Assembly (NCBI GenBank): GCA_026982835.1
Contig: JALSGI010000131.1
Span: forward strand, 1-5,281
Length of the DNA: 5,281 nucleotides
DNA from: Planctomycetota bacterium
GTDB taxonomy: Bacteria; Planctomycetota; Planctomycetia; Pirellulales; S012-138
Reading direction: 5' to 3'
Program-made: the position numbers and the translations under genes
Part shown: positions 1 through 4,775 of the stretch, one piece after another
Position numbering within the stretch: position 1 is the stretch's first letter
Layout of the letters: each line of letters starts with the position of its first letter
The notes under the pieces: model-generated
Told to the model about the DNA's origin: nothing
The model's database searches: none
Seen by the model: only the letters and a program-made list of their open reading frames with translations

Positions 1-145
1 GGGACATGGCTTTCCGGTTTTCAGTAAATCAGGTTTATTTTCCAAGGGATTTAGTTCCGCCAATCCTAGCAACAACTATGTAAGAATCTAGTTCACCAAC
101 CAAATGCTTTTTGAATTTTCTTAGAATTAAGAACATGTACTCTAT

Positions 146-400
146 TTAGTAGACTTCCCGCCGGTGACCGATCTTGAGGATGTAGATGATTCGCTCTTGC
201 CAATTCACGTCAAAAAGCACTCGATAGTTGCCTACTCTTAGCCGATAATCCGCAATTGGGTGGTTGGCAAGCTATTTTATGTTGGAAACATTTGGAAAAT
301 TTCTCAAATCTTCGATTGCCTCTTTGATTCTTTAGAGATTTTTTGCGGTAATGCGTTCAATGTCTTTTTGAACGCTGCGGGCATACCGGATTTCAAACAT
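146..400 (-). pseudogene. RelE/ParE-type toxin, broken by two in-frame stops
   Basis: Read from the ATG at 398-400, this frame spans 85 codons to a TAA at 146-148. It matches the usual plan of a small RelE/ParE mRNA interferase-type toxin. The start MFEIRYARSVQKDIERI fits the first strand and helix, the middle contains ADYRLRVGNYRVLFDV, and the end is IIYILKIGHRREVY, the typical C-terminal strand of the family. The reading frame is interrupted at codon 23 (TAA, 332-334) and codon 43 (TAG, 272-274). Each stop is one substitution from a Gln or Lys codon, and the frame is otherwise intact with no indel. The start overlaps the antitoxin stop by 8 bases, as in translationally coupled toxin-antitoxin operons. 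TAG and TAA terminate other genes in this window, so stop-codon reassignment is unlikely. I infer a recently inactivated toxin. The family call rests on recognised motifs, not on a search. Confidence 0.8.
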
Positions 401-590
401 CCGCCCGATCCCATATTTCCTCGTGGGAGAGAACTTTTCCTTGGGCGACTTCCTTCCGCCGCCGTTGGATTTCCCGTTTTAGAGATTCATATTTCTCTTT
501 TTTCAAAAGTAGCCGCATGAAATAGACGACCTTTTCCTGGTCGGCTTCATCCAACGAGTTCAACAATTCCAATGCGGTATTGGCGCTCAT
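393..590 (-). CDS. Small antitoxin of a RelE/ParE-type toxin-antitoxin pair
   Basis: This is an intact 65-residue acidic and basic helical protein. The N-terminal part (residues 1-30, SANTALELLNSLDEADQEKV) looks like the helical segment of small addiction-module antitoxins. It is followed by a highly charged stretch (EKYESLKREIQRRRKEVAQG) and the end LSHEEIWDRADV. A C-terminal tail of this kind is usual where antitoxins wrap around their toxin. The start is supported by GAGGAAG on the minus strand (plus 598-604), seven bases before the ATG. The stop codon TGA lies inside the first codons of the downstream toxin frame, an 8-base overlap that supports the pairing. The exact antitoxin family is not clear to me. 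Because the toxin is broken, the protein may now be an orphan regulator or an anti-addiction remnant. Confidence 0.72.
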   Translation of the reverse strand: MSANTALELLNSLDEADQEKVVYFMRLLLKKEKYESLKREIQRRRKEVAQGKVLSHEEIWDRADV

Positions 591-627
591 GGCTTTTCTT
601 CCTCAACCGAAGACACGCTTCCACCAC

Positions 628-753
628 TTAACAGTCCATTGAAAAACGCAAGCCTGGGAGGGCGAGGCTCCCGCCGAGCCGCTTTTTTCAGGATTTACGA
701 CAACTCTGGAGCCAGTTTTCAGCCTGAAATGGACTTCTTCAACGGGCCGTTAA
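628..753. mobile_element. Candidate MITE with imperfect terminal inverted repeats and TTAA ends
   Basis: The left end reads TTAACAGTCCATTGAAAAA. The right end, read on the other strand, is TTAACGGCCCGTTGAAGAA. They agree at 15 of 19 positions and all four differences are transitions. Both ends carry TTAA, which could be a target duplication or part of the repeat. The 126-bp body has no room for a transposase. It contains a GC-rich 26-bp motif at 655-680 and a 7-bp inner inverted repeat (TTTCAGG at 686-692, CCTGAAA at 723-729). Its edge is 37 bases before the antitoxin start, so it sits in that operon's promoter region. The GTTGAAAAA-type end recalls the ends of some insertion sequences, but I cannot assign a family. 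It could also be a structured intergenic repeat that never moved. Confidence 0.55.
655..680 (+). repeat. 26-bp GC-rich intergenic repeat, copy 1
   Basis: The sequence starts TGGGAGGGCGAGGCTCC and ends GCCGAGCC. It recurs at 2366-2391 with a single mismatch. It can fold in two competing ways: GGGAG with CTCCC, or GGCG with CGCC. This copy lies inside the candidate MITE. In one frame it reads as WEGEAPAEP, which makes it prone to false protein calls. Confidence 0.75.
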
Positions 754-907
754 AAGTACCGCAACCATCATCTTCGTTCAAAGCAACGCCTCGCTTTGCT
801 CGTCTCTTCGCTTTCTAGACAGTGCGTGTGAGAACATCACGGCCGCAAAGTGCCCAACGTAGAAAATCCCCATTTTGTTTGAGATCGAATGTTTTAACCT
901 GCTTCTC

Positions 908-1948
908 TCAACTCAGCCGCACCGGTTCGCCCCGGCGGAGGCTCTCGGTGGCGGCCAGGCACATCCGCACCGCCCAACGCCCATCTTCGCCGGTGGCCGC
1001 CGGCGGGGTGCCCCGACGCACCGCATCGACCATCATGTCCACCTGGTGCCGCAGTTCGAACACCTCTCCGGCCGGAGCGGTAATCTGCTCCTGGGTCACC
1101 TCCTCTCCGCGACGAAGCCGCAGGTTGAACGTGGGCGAAAGCGTGCGGTCCATCACCCCGGACCACCGGGCCCAAAGCGCCCCTTCGGTGCCGGTGATCT
1201 GCACCGTGAGATGATGCTCGAACCCGGCGTTGGTCTGCGTGATCACGGCGTAGGCGTCCTGGCCAAAGCTCACCGTGGCCGAGAAGTTGTGGCACATCTC
1301 CGGGTGGTCTTCGTGGGCGTGCGAGCCCTGGGCATAGACGCTTTGTGGCTCTCCGGCTTCTTGCAAGTACCAGCGAGCCAGGTCGAAGAAGTGGATCGGC
1401 TCCTCCAGGATCCAGTTACCTACCCGCTGCGGGTCGAAACGCCAGCCGCCGGAACCCAAGCGGTAGCCGCGGCGGAACAGTTGCACCAGCACGTACTTGG
1501 GCCGGCCCACGGTACCCTGCTGGATATGCCGCTTGATGGCTCCCCAGAGGGTGGAAAGCCGCAGCTCATGCCCCACGGCCAGCACCCGCTCCTTGGCCCG
1601 GGCAAGCTCTACCAGGCGGTCGCAGTCGGCCACGGTAATGGCCATCGGTTTTTCCAGCAGCACGTGCTTGCCGGCCTGGAGGGCCTGAGCGGCCACCTGG
1701 GCGTGCAAGTGGTTGGGCACGGCCACGGCCACCGCTTCCACCTCGGGCCGGGCCAGCACGGCGGCCAACTCGGTGCTGACTTCCACATCCGGGTATTGTT
1801 CCCGGGCTGCCTGGGCCGAGCGGTCCGAGCCGCAGGCGATGGCCACCAGGCGGGCTTGCCCGCTGGCGGTAATCGCCTGGGCGTGATGGGAGCCCCAGGC
1901 CCCAAAACCCACCAGGGCAAATCCCAGCTTGTCGCTTGTGCTACTCAT
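908..1948 (-). CDS. Gfo/Idh/MocA family NAD(P)-dependent oxidoreductase
   Basis: The product is a 346-residue probable dehydrogenase acting on a sugar, sugar derivative or cyclitol; the substrate cannot be read from the sequence. Residues 8-19 (LGFALVGFGAWG) are the first strand and dinucleotide-binding loop, with Gly14, Gly16 and Gly19. PNHLH at 78-82 and EKP at 99-101 (Lys100, Pro101) are family signatures near the nicotinamide. GHELR at 126-130 follows. The catalytic-region motif is ILEEPIHFFD at 180-189, with His186 and Asp189; the usual Asp-x-Gly-x-His is here Glu-x-Pro-x-His. The second half is the family's alpha/beta substrate domain. The length is normal for the family. I chose the ATG at 1946-1948 because the Rossmann strand begins right after it. 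The longer frame from 2017 adds 23 residues without a ribosome binding site or known domain. No signal peptide is seen in the chosen form, so it should be cytoplasmic. It stands alone and points away from talC. Confidence 0.9.
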   Translation of the reverse strand: MSSTSDKLGFALVGFGAWGSHHAQAITASGQARLVAIACGSDRSAQAAREQYPDVEVSTELAAVLARPEVEAVAVAVPNHLHAQVAAQALQAGKHVLLEKPMAITVADCDRLVELARAKERVLAVGHELRLSTLWGAIKRHIQQGTVGRPKYVLVQLFRRGYRLGSGGWRFDPQRVGNWILEEPIHFFDLARWYLQEAGEPQSVYAQGSHAHEDHPEMCHNFSATVSFGQDAYAVITQTNAGFEHHLTVQITGTEGALWARWSGVMDRTLSPTFNLRLRRGEEVTQEQITAPAGEVFELRHQVDMMVDAVRRGTPPAATGEDGRWAVRMCLAATESLRRGEPVRLS

Positions 1949-1965
1949 TGTGTCGGCTTTCTTCG

Positions 1966-1979
1966 AGAAAGAACTTTCT
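1966..1979. promoter_or_regulatory. Short palindrome upstream of the oxidoreductase start
   Basis: AGAAAG and CTTTCT are separated by AA, 18 to 31 bases before the chosen ATG of the oxidoreductase. It could be an operator or a small hairpin in the leader. A 6-bp arm is short enough to arise by chance, and nothing else supports a role. Confidence 0.2.
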
Positions 1980-2073
1980 TGGGCAAAGTTGACCGGCGGC
2001 CAAAACTGCTTCATCATGGGGGCAAACAGCCCGGGACAGTGCTTGTTTACTGCGGAAACCTTGTGGTTGCAAG

Positions 2074-2093
2074 CCGCCGGCTTCAGCTGGCGG
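2074..2093 (+). repeat. H1 hairpin, solitary copy with TTCA loop
   Basis: CCGCCGGC, loop TTCA, GCTGGCGG: seven Watson-Crick pairs and one G-T wobble. No second or third hairpin of the full unit follows; the next H1 starts 30 bases on. Confidence 0.7.
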
Positions 2094-2119
2094 AGGGCTT
2101 GGAGGCCTGGAGGGAGCCG

Positions 2120-2193
2120 GAGCCCCGCACGTCAGTGCGGGGAGGCGGCAGGGCCGCGGCCACTGGGTGCTTCCGCACCGAGGCAAGAACAAG
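2120..2193 (+). repeat. Full three-hairpin repeat unit, copy 1
   Basis: The 74-bp unit starts GAGCC. H1 is CCCCGCAC-GTCA-GTGCGGGG (2123-2142). H2 is GCGGC-AGG-GCCGC (2145-2157). A linker GGCCACTG leads to H3, GGTGC-TTCC-GCACC (2166-2179), and the tail GAGGCAAGAACAAG (2180-2193). It agrees with the unit at 2276-2349 at 63 of 74 positions. Eight of the eleven differences fall in H1 as four compensated base pairs. Confidence 0.85.
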
Positions 2194-2211
2194 TGAACAT
2201 GCACGGGCTCT

Positions 2212-2231
2212 CCCCGGGCTAAAGCCCGGGG
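2212..2231 (-). repeat. H1 hairpin, inverted solitary copy
   Basis: CCCCGGGC-TAAA-GCCCGGGG, a perfect 8-bp stem. The following GCTC gives GAGC before the stem on the minus strand, so it is taken as an inverted copy with loop TTTA. It lies between the two full units of the upstream array. Confidence 0.7.
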
Positions 2232-2275
2232 CTCGCCAGATGTGAGTGCAAACGTCGATTCTTGCTCACCGCGGC

Positions 2276-2349
2276 GAGCCGGGAGCGTCAGCTCCCGGAG
2301 GCGGCAGGGCCGCAGCCACTGGGTGCTTCCGCTCCGAGACAAGAACAAG
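2276..2349 (+). repeat. Full three-hairpin repeat unit, copy 2
   Basis: It starts GAGCC. H1 is CCGGGAGC-GTCA-GCTCCCGG (2279-2298), a perfect stem unlike copy 1 in sequence. H2 (2301-2313) is identical to copy 1. H3 (2322-2335) is GGTGC-TTCC-GCTCC with one T-T mismatch. The tail is GAGACAAGAACAAG. Just before it, ACGTCGATT (2252-2260) matches a segment that follows the tail in the unit at 3308-3382, suggesting a longer ancestral period. Confidence 0.85.
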
Positions 2350-2365
2350 CGCCAGTGGGCACAAC

Positions 2366-2391
2366 TGGGAGGGCGAGGCTCCGGCCGAGCC
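2366..2391 (+). repeat. 26-bp GC-rich intergenic repeat, copy 2
   Basis: It matches 655-680 at 25 of 26 positions (a G replaces one C at the end of the CTCC run). It sits 16 bases after the second full hairpin unit, so this motif occurs both inside the candidate MITE and inside the hairpin array. Confidence 0.75.
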
Positions 2392-2466
2392 AAAGAAGCG
2401 GAGAAAAGTTGACCATACCGAAAAACGCTGGCAGTTAAACAAACACGCGCCGTCGGCTCTGAAAAA

Positions 2467-2486
2467 CCGCACGCTCACGCATGCGG
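2467..2486 (-). repeat. H1-like hairpin with minus-strand T run
   Basis: CCGCACGC-TCAC-GCATGCGG pairs at seven of eight positions. On the minus strand it reads GAGCC-type flank, stem, loop GTGA, then TTTTTC, which resembles an intrinsic terminator for leftward transcription. No leftward gene reaches it. It is treated as a further H1 copy because stem length, flank and loop pattern agree. Confidence 0.6.
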
Positions 2487-2555
2487 CTCGCCGGAGCAGC
2501 CGCGGCGGGGCTAGAAAATTGAGCAAGCCCGCAGTAAAAACGCAATCACCACAAG

Positions 2556-2562
2556 AAGGAGG
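2556..2562 (+). promoter_or_regulatory. Ribosome binding site of talC
   Basis: AAGGAGG, a near-ideal Shine-Dalgarno sequence, lies eight bases before the GTG at 2571. It fixes the non-ATG start of talC. Confidence 0.9.
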
Positions 2563-2570
2563 AACGACCT

Positions 2571-3236
2571 GTGAAACTGTTTCTCGATAGCGCCAAGGTG
2601 GATGAAATCCAGCACGCCCTGGAGCACTGGGCCCTGGACGGCGTGACGACCAACCCGCGCCACGTGGCCGCCACGGGCAAACCGGCCGTGGAGGTCTATG
2701 CCGAGATTGCCCAACTGGTCCAGGGGACCGACCTACCGGTAAGCGTGGAAGTGGATCCGGAGCTGGAGTGCTGGCACGAGATTGTCCAGCAGGCCGAGGA
2801 GCTGGCCCGGATGAGTCCCAACTTTGTGATCAAGGTGGGGGCCAGCGAACAGGGATTTCGGGCCATCCGGGAGCTGAACCACCGGGGCGTGCGGACCAAC
2901 GCCACGCTGATCTTCACCTTGGCCCAGGCGTGGCATGCGGCCCGGGCCGGGGCCACCTACATCAGCCCGTTCGTGGGCTGGCGGGAGGAGTTCGGCGACG
3001 CGGGGCTGGAGCTGCTGCGGCAGGTGCGCACGATGCTGGACAACTACGGTTACTCCAGCCAGATCATCGCCGCGGCGATGCGCAACCCGCGGCAGATCGC
3101 CGAAGCGGCCCTGGCCGGCTGCCACTGCGTCACTGCGGGCAAGGCCGTCTATGAGCAGTCGTTCAACAACCCGTTTACCGACCTGGGCGTGCAGCGTTTT
3201 GCCCAGGCGTATCGCAAGACGCTGGCCCCGGCGTAG
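2571..3236 (+). CDS. talC: Transaldolase / fructose-6-phosphate aldolase family (TalC/FSA type)
   Basis: The product is a 221-residue (beta/alpha)8-barrel enzyme of the short TalC/FSA transaldolase group, expected in the cytoplasm. Such enzymes transfer or cleave a dihydroxyacetone unit from sugar phosphates through a lysine Schiff base. Recognisable parts are FLDSAKVDEI at 4-13 with Asp6, the DGVTTNP signature at 23-29 with Asn28, PVSVEV at 56-61, the likely Schiff-base Lys88 in NFVIKVG, RTNATLIF at 108-115, GATYISPFVGW at 127-137, DNYGY, and ALAGCHCVTAG near the C terminus. Length is typical for the group. The start is GTG, set by a strong ribosome binding site. One oddity is that Lys88 is followed by VGAS, where the family usually has a Pro and then Thr or Ser; TTNPRHVA also differs from the common TTNPSLIA. 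Transaldolase and aldolase activity cannot be told apart here. The gene stands alone, with hairpin arrays on both sides. Confidence 0.9.
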   Translation: MKLFLDSAKVDEIQHALEHWALDGVTTNPRHVAATGKPAVEVYAEIAQLVQGTDLPVSVEVDPELECWHEIVQQAEELARMSPNFVIKVGASEQGFRAIRELNHRGVRTNATLIFTLAQAWHAARAGATYISPFVGWREEFGDAGLELLRQVRTMLDNYGYSSQIIAAAMRNPRQIAEAALAGCHCVTAGKAVYEQSFNNPFTDLGVQRFAQAYRKTLAPA

Positions 3237-3265
3237 AACGGAGTTTGACGGTTTCTCTTGGTTCT

Positions 3266-3285
3266 CCGGCGGCTGACGCCGGCGG
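3266..3285 (-). repeat. H1 hairpin 30 bases after talC
   Basis: CCGGCGGC-TGAC-GCCGGCGG, seven of eight pairs with one C-C mismatch. On the minus strand the loop is GTCA, as in both full units upstream of talC. Confidence 0.7.
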
Positions 3286-3307
3286 TTCGCTGTTTCGAAA
3301 ATCGACG

Positions 3308-3382
3308 TCTGTTCCGGTATCGGAGCGGAAGCTCCCAGTCGCCGACGGCCGTGCCGTCCTCCCCCCGCTTACGCGGGGGCTC
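3308..3382 (-). repeat. Full three-hairpin repeat unit, copy 3 (inverted)
   Basis: Read on the minus strand it starts GAGCC. H1 has a 7-bp stem with loop GTAA (plus 3362-3379). H2 is ACGGC-ACG-GCCGT (3345-3357). H3 is GGAGC-TTCC-GCTCC (3322-3335). The tail is GATACCGGAACAGA, more diverged. H2 and H3 both show compensated changes against copy 1. The linker GGCGACTGG matches GGCCACTGG of the upstream units at eight of nine positions. Confidence 0.8.
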
Positions 3383-3391
3383 TTGGTCTCT

Positions 3392-3411
3392 CCCGCGGCT
3401 GAAGCCACGCG
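3392..3411 (-). repeat. Decayed H1 hairpin
   Basis: CCCGCGGC-TGAA-GCCACGCG with six of eight pairs. The minus-strand loop is TTCA, shared with the copy at 2074. Spacing and position between two units support it as an eroded copy. Confidence 0.5.
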
Positions 3412-3434
3412 CCTCGCCGTTTCGAGAATTAGCG

Positions 3435-3529
3435 TTTGTTCTTGCCCCGGAGCGGAAGCTCCCGCGCAACAGCGCACGGCGCAAGCCGCAAGCCGATACT
3501 GCTCCTCCCCGCACTGACGTGCGGGGCTC
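3435..3529 (-). repeat. Three-hairpin unit, copy 4 (inverted, altered middle)
   Basis: H1 (3507-3526) is CCCCGCAC-TGAC-GTGCGGGG, identical to copy 1 read in reverse. H3 (3449-3462) is GGAGC-GGAA-GCTCC on the plus strand. The tail reads GGGGCAAGAACAAA on the minus strand. The H2 segment is replaced by a longer stretch that includes a tandem GCAAGCC repeat (3481-3494). The unit is 95 bp rather than 74 or 75. Confidence 0.75.
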
Positions 3530-3612
3530 CACATCCTCAAGACCCAAGATCCAAGACCTTCGCTGTGGAAGCATCGAGCCAAGCGTCCTCGTGCTAACTG
3601 GCTAAACATGTA

Positions 3613-4719
3613 CTACGCGGGGGGCTCCGTAGGCGCGTGCCGGCAGTCGGCCGGCAAGAGGTCGATTCTGGACAGTACCTTTTGCTCCAGCAGTTGCAGC
3701 AGTTCCGTCTCGCCTTCGAGCAGCTCCAGCTCGATCTGCACGGACCAAAGCGGAAGCCCCCCCAGCCGGTCCACGCCCAACTTCACCAGGTCTTTGCCCG
3801 TGCAAAGCACGGCTTCGGCCCCGGTGCGGGCGGCCCAGGCGCCCAGCCCTTCCACGTCCCCGCGCTGGTAGAGGTGGTGATCGGGAAAGGTGCGAAATCC
3901 CACCAGGCGGCAGCCCAAGCGCTGAAGGGTGAGCCGGAACCCTTGCGGATTGCCGATGCCGCAGAAAGCCGCCACGGGCACGTCGCGTAGGGTTTGCAGA
4001 GATTCCCGGCGTGAGCTTGCCGCCCGAAGCTCCCGGGGCCGGTGTCGAGCCTGGCCCCAAACCAGCCCCGGGGCCACCTGTTCCACCCGGCGGCGAATGG
4101 CCTGGATTTGTTCCGGCTCGACCAGGTCGCAGCGGGAAAGCACCACCGCGTGGGCTCGCCGCAGCGAGGCAATTGGCTCCCGCAGCAGGCCGCGAGGGAG
4201 CAGGTGCCCGTGGCCGAACGGGCACAGGGCGTCCAGCAGCACCACGTCCAGATCGCGTGCCAGCCGCCGGTGCTGGAAGCCGTCGTCCAGCAGGAGCACC
4301 TGGGCCTCCAGCTCTTCGATGGCCACCTGGGCTGCCTGCACTCGGTCGGGGTTTTGCAGATGAGGCACATCCGGCAGCAGCCGCTCCAGCTCCAGTGCCT
4401 CGTCGTTGACCGAGCCTTGGAGCGATTTGTACCCGCGGCTGATGACTGCGACGCGCACTCCGCGGCGGCGAAGCTGCCGGGTCAGATACACCACCAGCGG
4501 CGTTTTGCCTGTGCCGCCCACGGTGAGATTGCCCACGCTCACCACCGGCACCGCCACGCGACGGGCCAGCTCCGGGCGGCGCTCGTAGCGGCGGTTGCGC
4601 CAGGCCACCGCGGCGCGGTAGCCGCCTTGGGCCAGCCACAACGCCCCGCGCAGCACCGCCGGCAGCACGCCCCGGCGACCGGCCACCACCTGGTGCCAGT
4701 ATGCGGTCCAATCGGGCAA
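3613..4719 (-). CDS. lpxK: Tetraacyldisaccharide 4'-kinase (lipid A biosynthesis)
   Basis: LpxK phosphorylates the 4' position of the tetraacyldisaccharide 1-phosphate to make lipid IVA, at the inner face of the cytoplasmic membrane. The N-terminal 45 residues are amphipathic and basic (GRRGVLPAVLRGALWLAQGGY), fitting the family's membrane-associating segment. VPVVSVGNLTVGGTGKTP at 57-74 is the P-loop with Lys72 and Thr73. SRGY follows at 94-97, NDEA at 105-108, and DDGFQHRRL at 145-153, the second family signature. Further C-terminal are FCGIGNP at 252-258, FPDHHLY at 278-284 and TGKDLVKL. The 368 residues are about 40 more than the E. coli enzyme. The start is TTG: an in-frame stop lies five codons upstream, AAGGAAG precedes the start by seven bases, and the protein has no internal methionine. 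An acetamidase gene ends 56 bases upstream on the same strand. It indicates that the host makes lipid A. Confidence 0.95.
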   Translation of the reverse strand: MPDWTAYWHQVVAGRRGVLPAVLRGALWLAQGGYRAAVAWRNRRYERRPELARRVAVPVVSVGNLTVGGTGKTPLVVYLTRQLRRRGVRVAVISRGYKSLQGSVNDEALELERLLPDVPHLQNPDRVQAAQVAIEELEAQVLLLDDGFQHRRLARDLDVVLLDALCPFGHGHLLPRGLLREPIASLRRAHAVVLSRCDLVEPEQIQAIRRRVEQVAPGLVWGQARHRPRELRAASSRRESLQTLRDVPVAAFCGIGNPQGFRLTLQRLGCRLVGFRTFPDHHLYQRGDVEGLGAWAARTGAEAVLCTGKDLVKLGVDRLGGLPLWSVQIELELLEGETELLQLLEQKVLSRIDLLPADCRHAPTEPPA

Positions 4720-4726
4720 CGCCTCG

Positions 4727-4733
4727 CTTCCTT
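4727..4733 (-). promoter_or_regulatory. Ribosome binding site supporting the TTG start of lpxK
   Basis: On the minus strand AAGGAAG lies seven bases before the TTG at 4717-4719. With the in-frame TAA at 4732-4734 overlapping it, no earlier start is possible. Confidence 0.7.
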
Positions 4734-4775
4734 ATCCTGATCCTGTGGCGGCAAGAGAGAACTGTCCTGCTCATC

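Larger units (their letters stand above)
591..907. other. Intergenic region between antitoxin and oxidoreductase genes
   Basis: This spacer holds the candidate MITE at 628-753, described separately. The remaining 754-907 stretch, downstream of the oxidoreductase stop, shows no convincing terminator, RNA gene or protein gene. It has a short imperfect direct repeat read on the minus strand (AAAGCGAAGAG and AAAGCGAGGCG, about plus 784-813). A 31-codon minus-strand frame at 778-873 lacks a ribosome binding site and is not called. Confidence 0.5.
2074..2486. repeat. Hairpin-repeat array in the oxidoreductase/talC spacer
   Basis: This array fills most of the 620-base divergent spacer. It has five copies of an 8-bp stem with a four-base loop (H1), at 2074-2093, 2123-2142, 2212-2231, 2279-2298 and 2467-2486. 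Two are followed by the full unit of two further hairpins and a tail (2120-2193 and 2276-2349). It also holds a copy of the 26-bp repeat (2366-2391). Stems are mostly perfect while their sequences differ, so structure is conserved over sequence. Open frames running through this stretch are best seen as artefacts of GC-rich repeats. The architecture recalls REP/BIME-type intergenic repeats, but no match to a named family is claimed. The rest of the spacer up to the talC ribosome binding site has no clear promoter. Confidence 0.85.
3266..3529. repeat. Hairpin-repeat array in the talC/lpxK spacer
   Basis: This array occupies most of the 376-base spacer between two convergent genes. It has four H1 stems at 3266-3285, 3362-3379, 3392-3411 and 3507-3526. 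Two full or nearly full units (3308-3382 and 3435-3529) run on the minus strand, opposite to those upstream of talC. It could act as a bidirectional terminator for talC and lpxK: the stems start 30 bases after talC and end 87 bases after lpxK. No T run follows the stems, so classical intrinsic termination is not shown. The 3530-3612 remainder holds nothing recognisable. Confidence 0.85.

Noticed and set aside
35..136. 33-codon minus-strand frame downstream of the broken toxin
   Set aside because: No recognisable family and no clear ribosome binding site; too short to call in AT-rich sequence.
778..873. 31-codon minus-strand frame after the oxidoreductase gene
   Set aside because: No ribosome binding site, and half of it encodes a short direct repeat.
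875..2245. Long plus-strand open frame of 456 codons
   Set aside because: It is antisense to the oxidoreductase gene, which has clear family motifs, and it ends in the hairpin repeats. Its length follows from the high GC content.
1941..2393. Minus-strand open frame of 150 codons through the hairpin array
   Set aside because: Its sequence is made of translated repeat units (duplicated REP-like segments), with no domain and no ribosome binding site.
2409..2440. Possible talC promoter beginning TTGACC
   Set aside because: The -35-like hexamer is good, but no convincing -10 sequence lies 16 to 18 bases after it.
2246..2590. Plus-strand open frame of 114 codons before talC
   Set aside because: It reads through the repeat unit and the 26-bp motif (WEGEAPAEP) and overlaps the talC start; a repeat artefact.
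2074..3529. CRISPR array
   Set aside because: The repeats are hairpins of differing sequence, with irregular spacing and both orientations; there are no uniform direct repeats or spacers.
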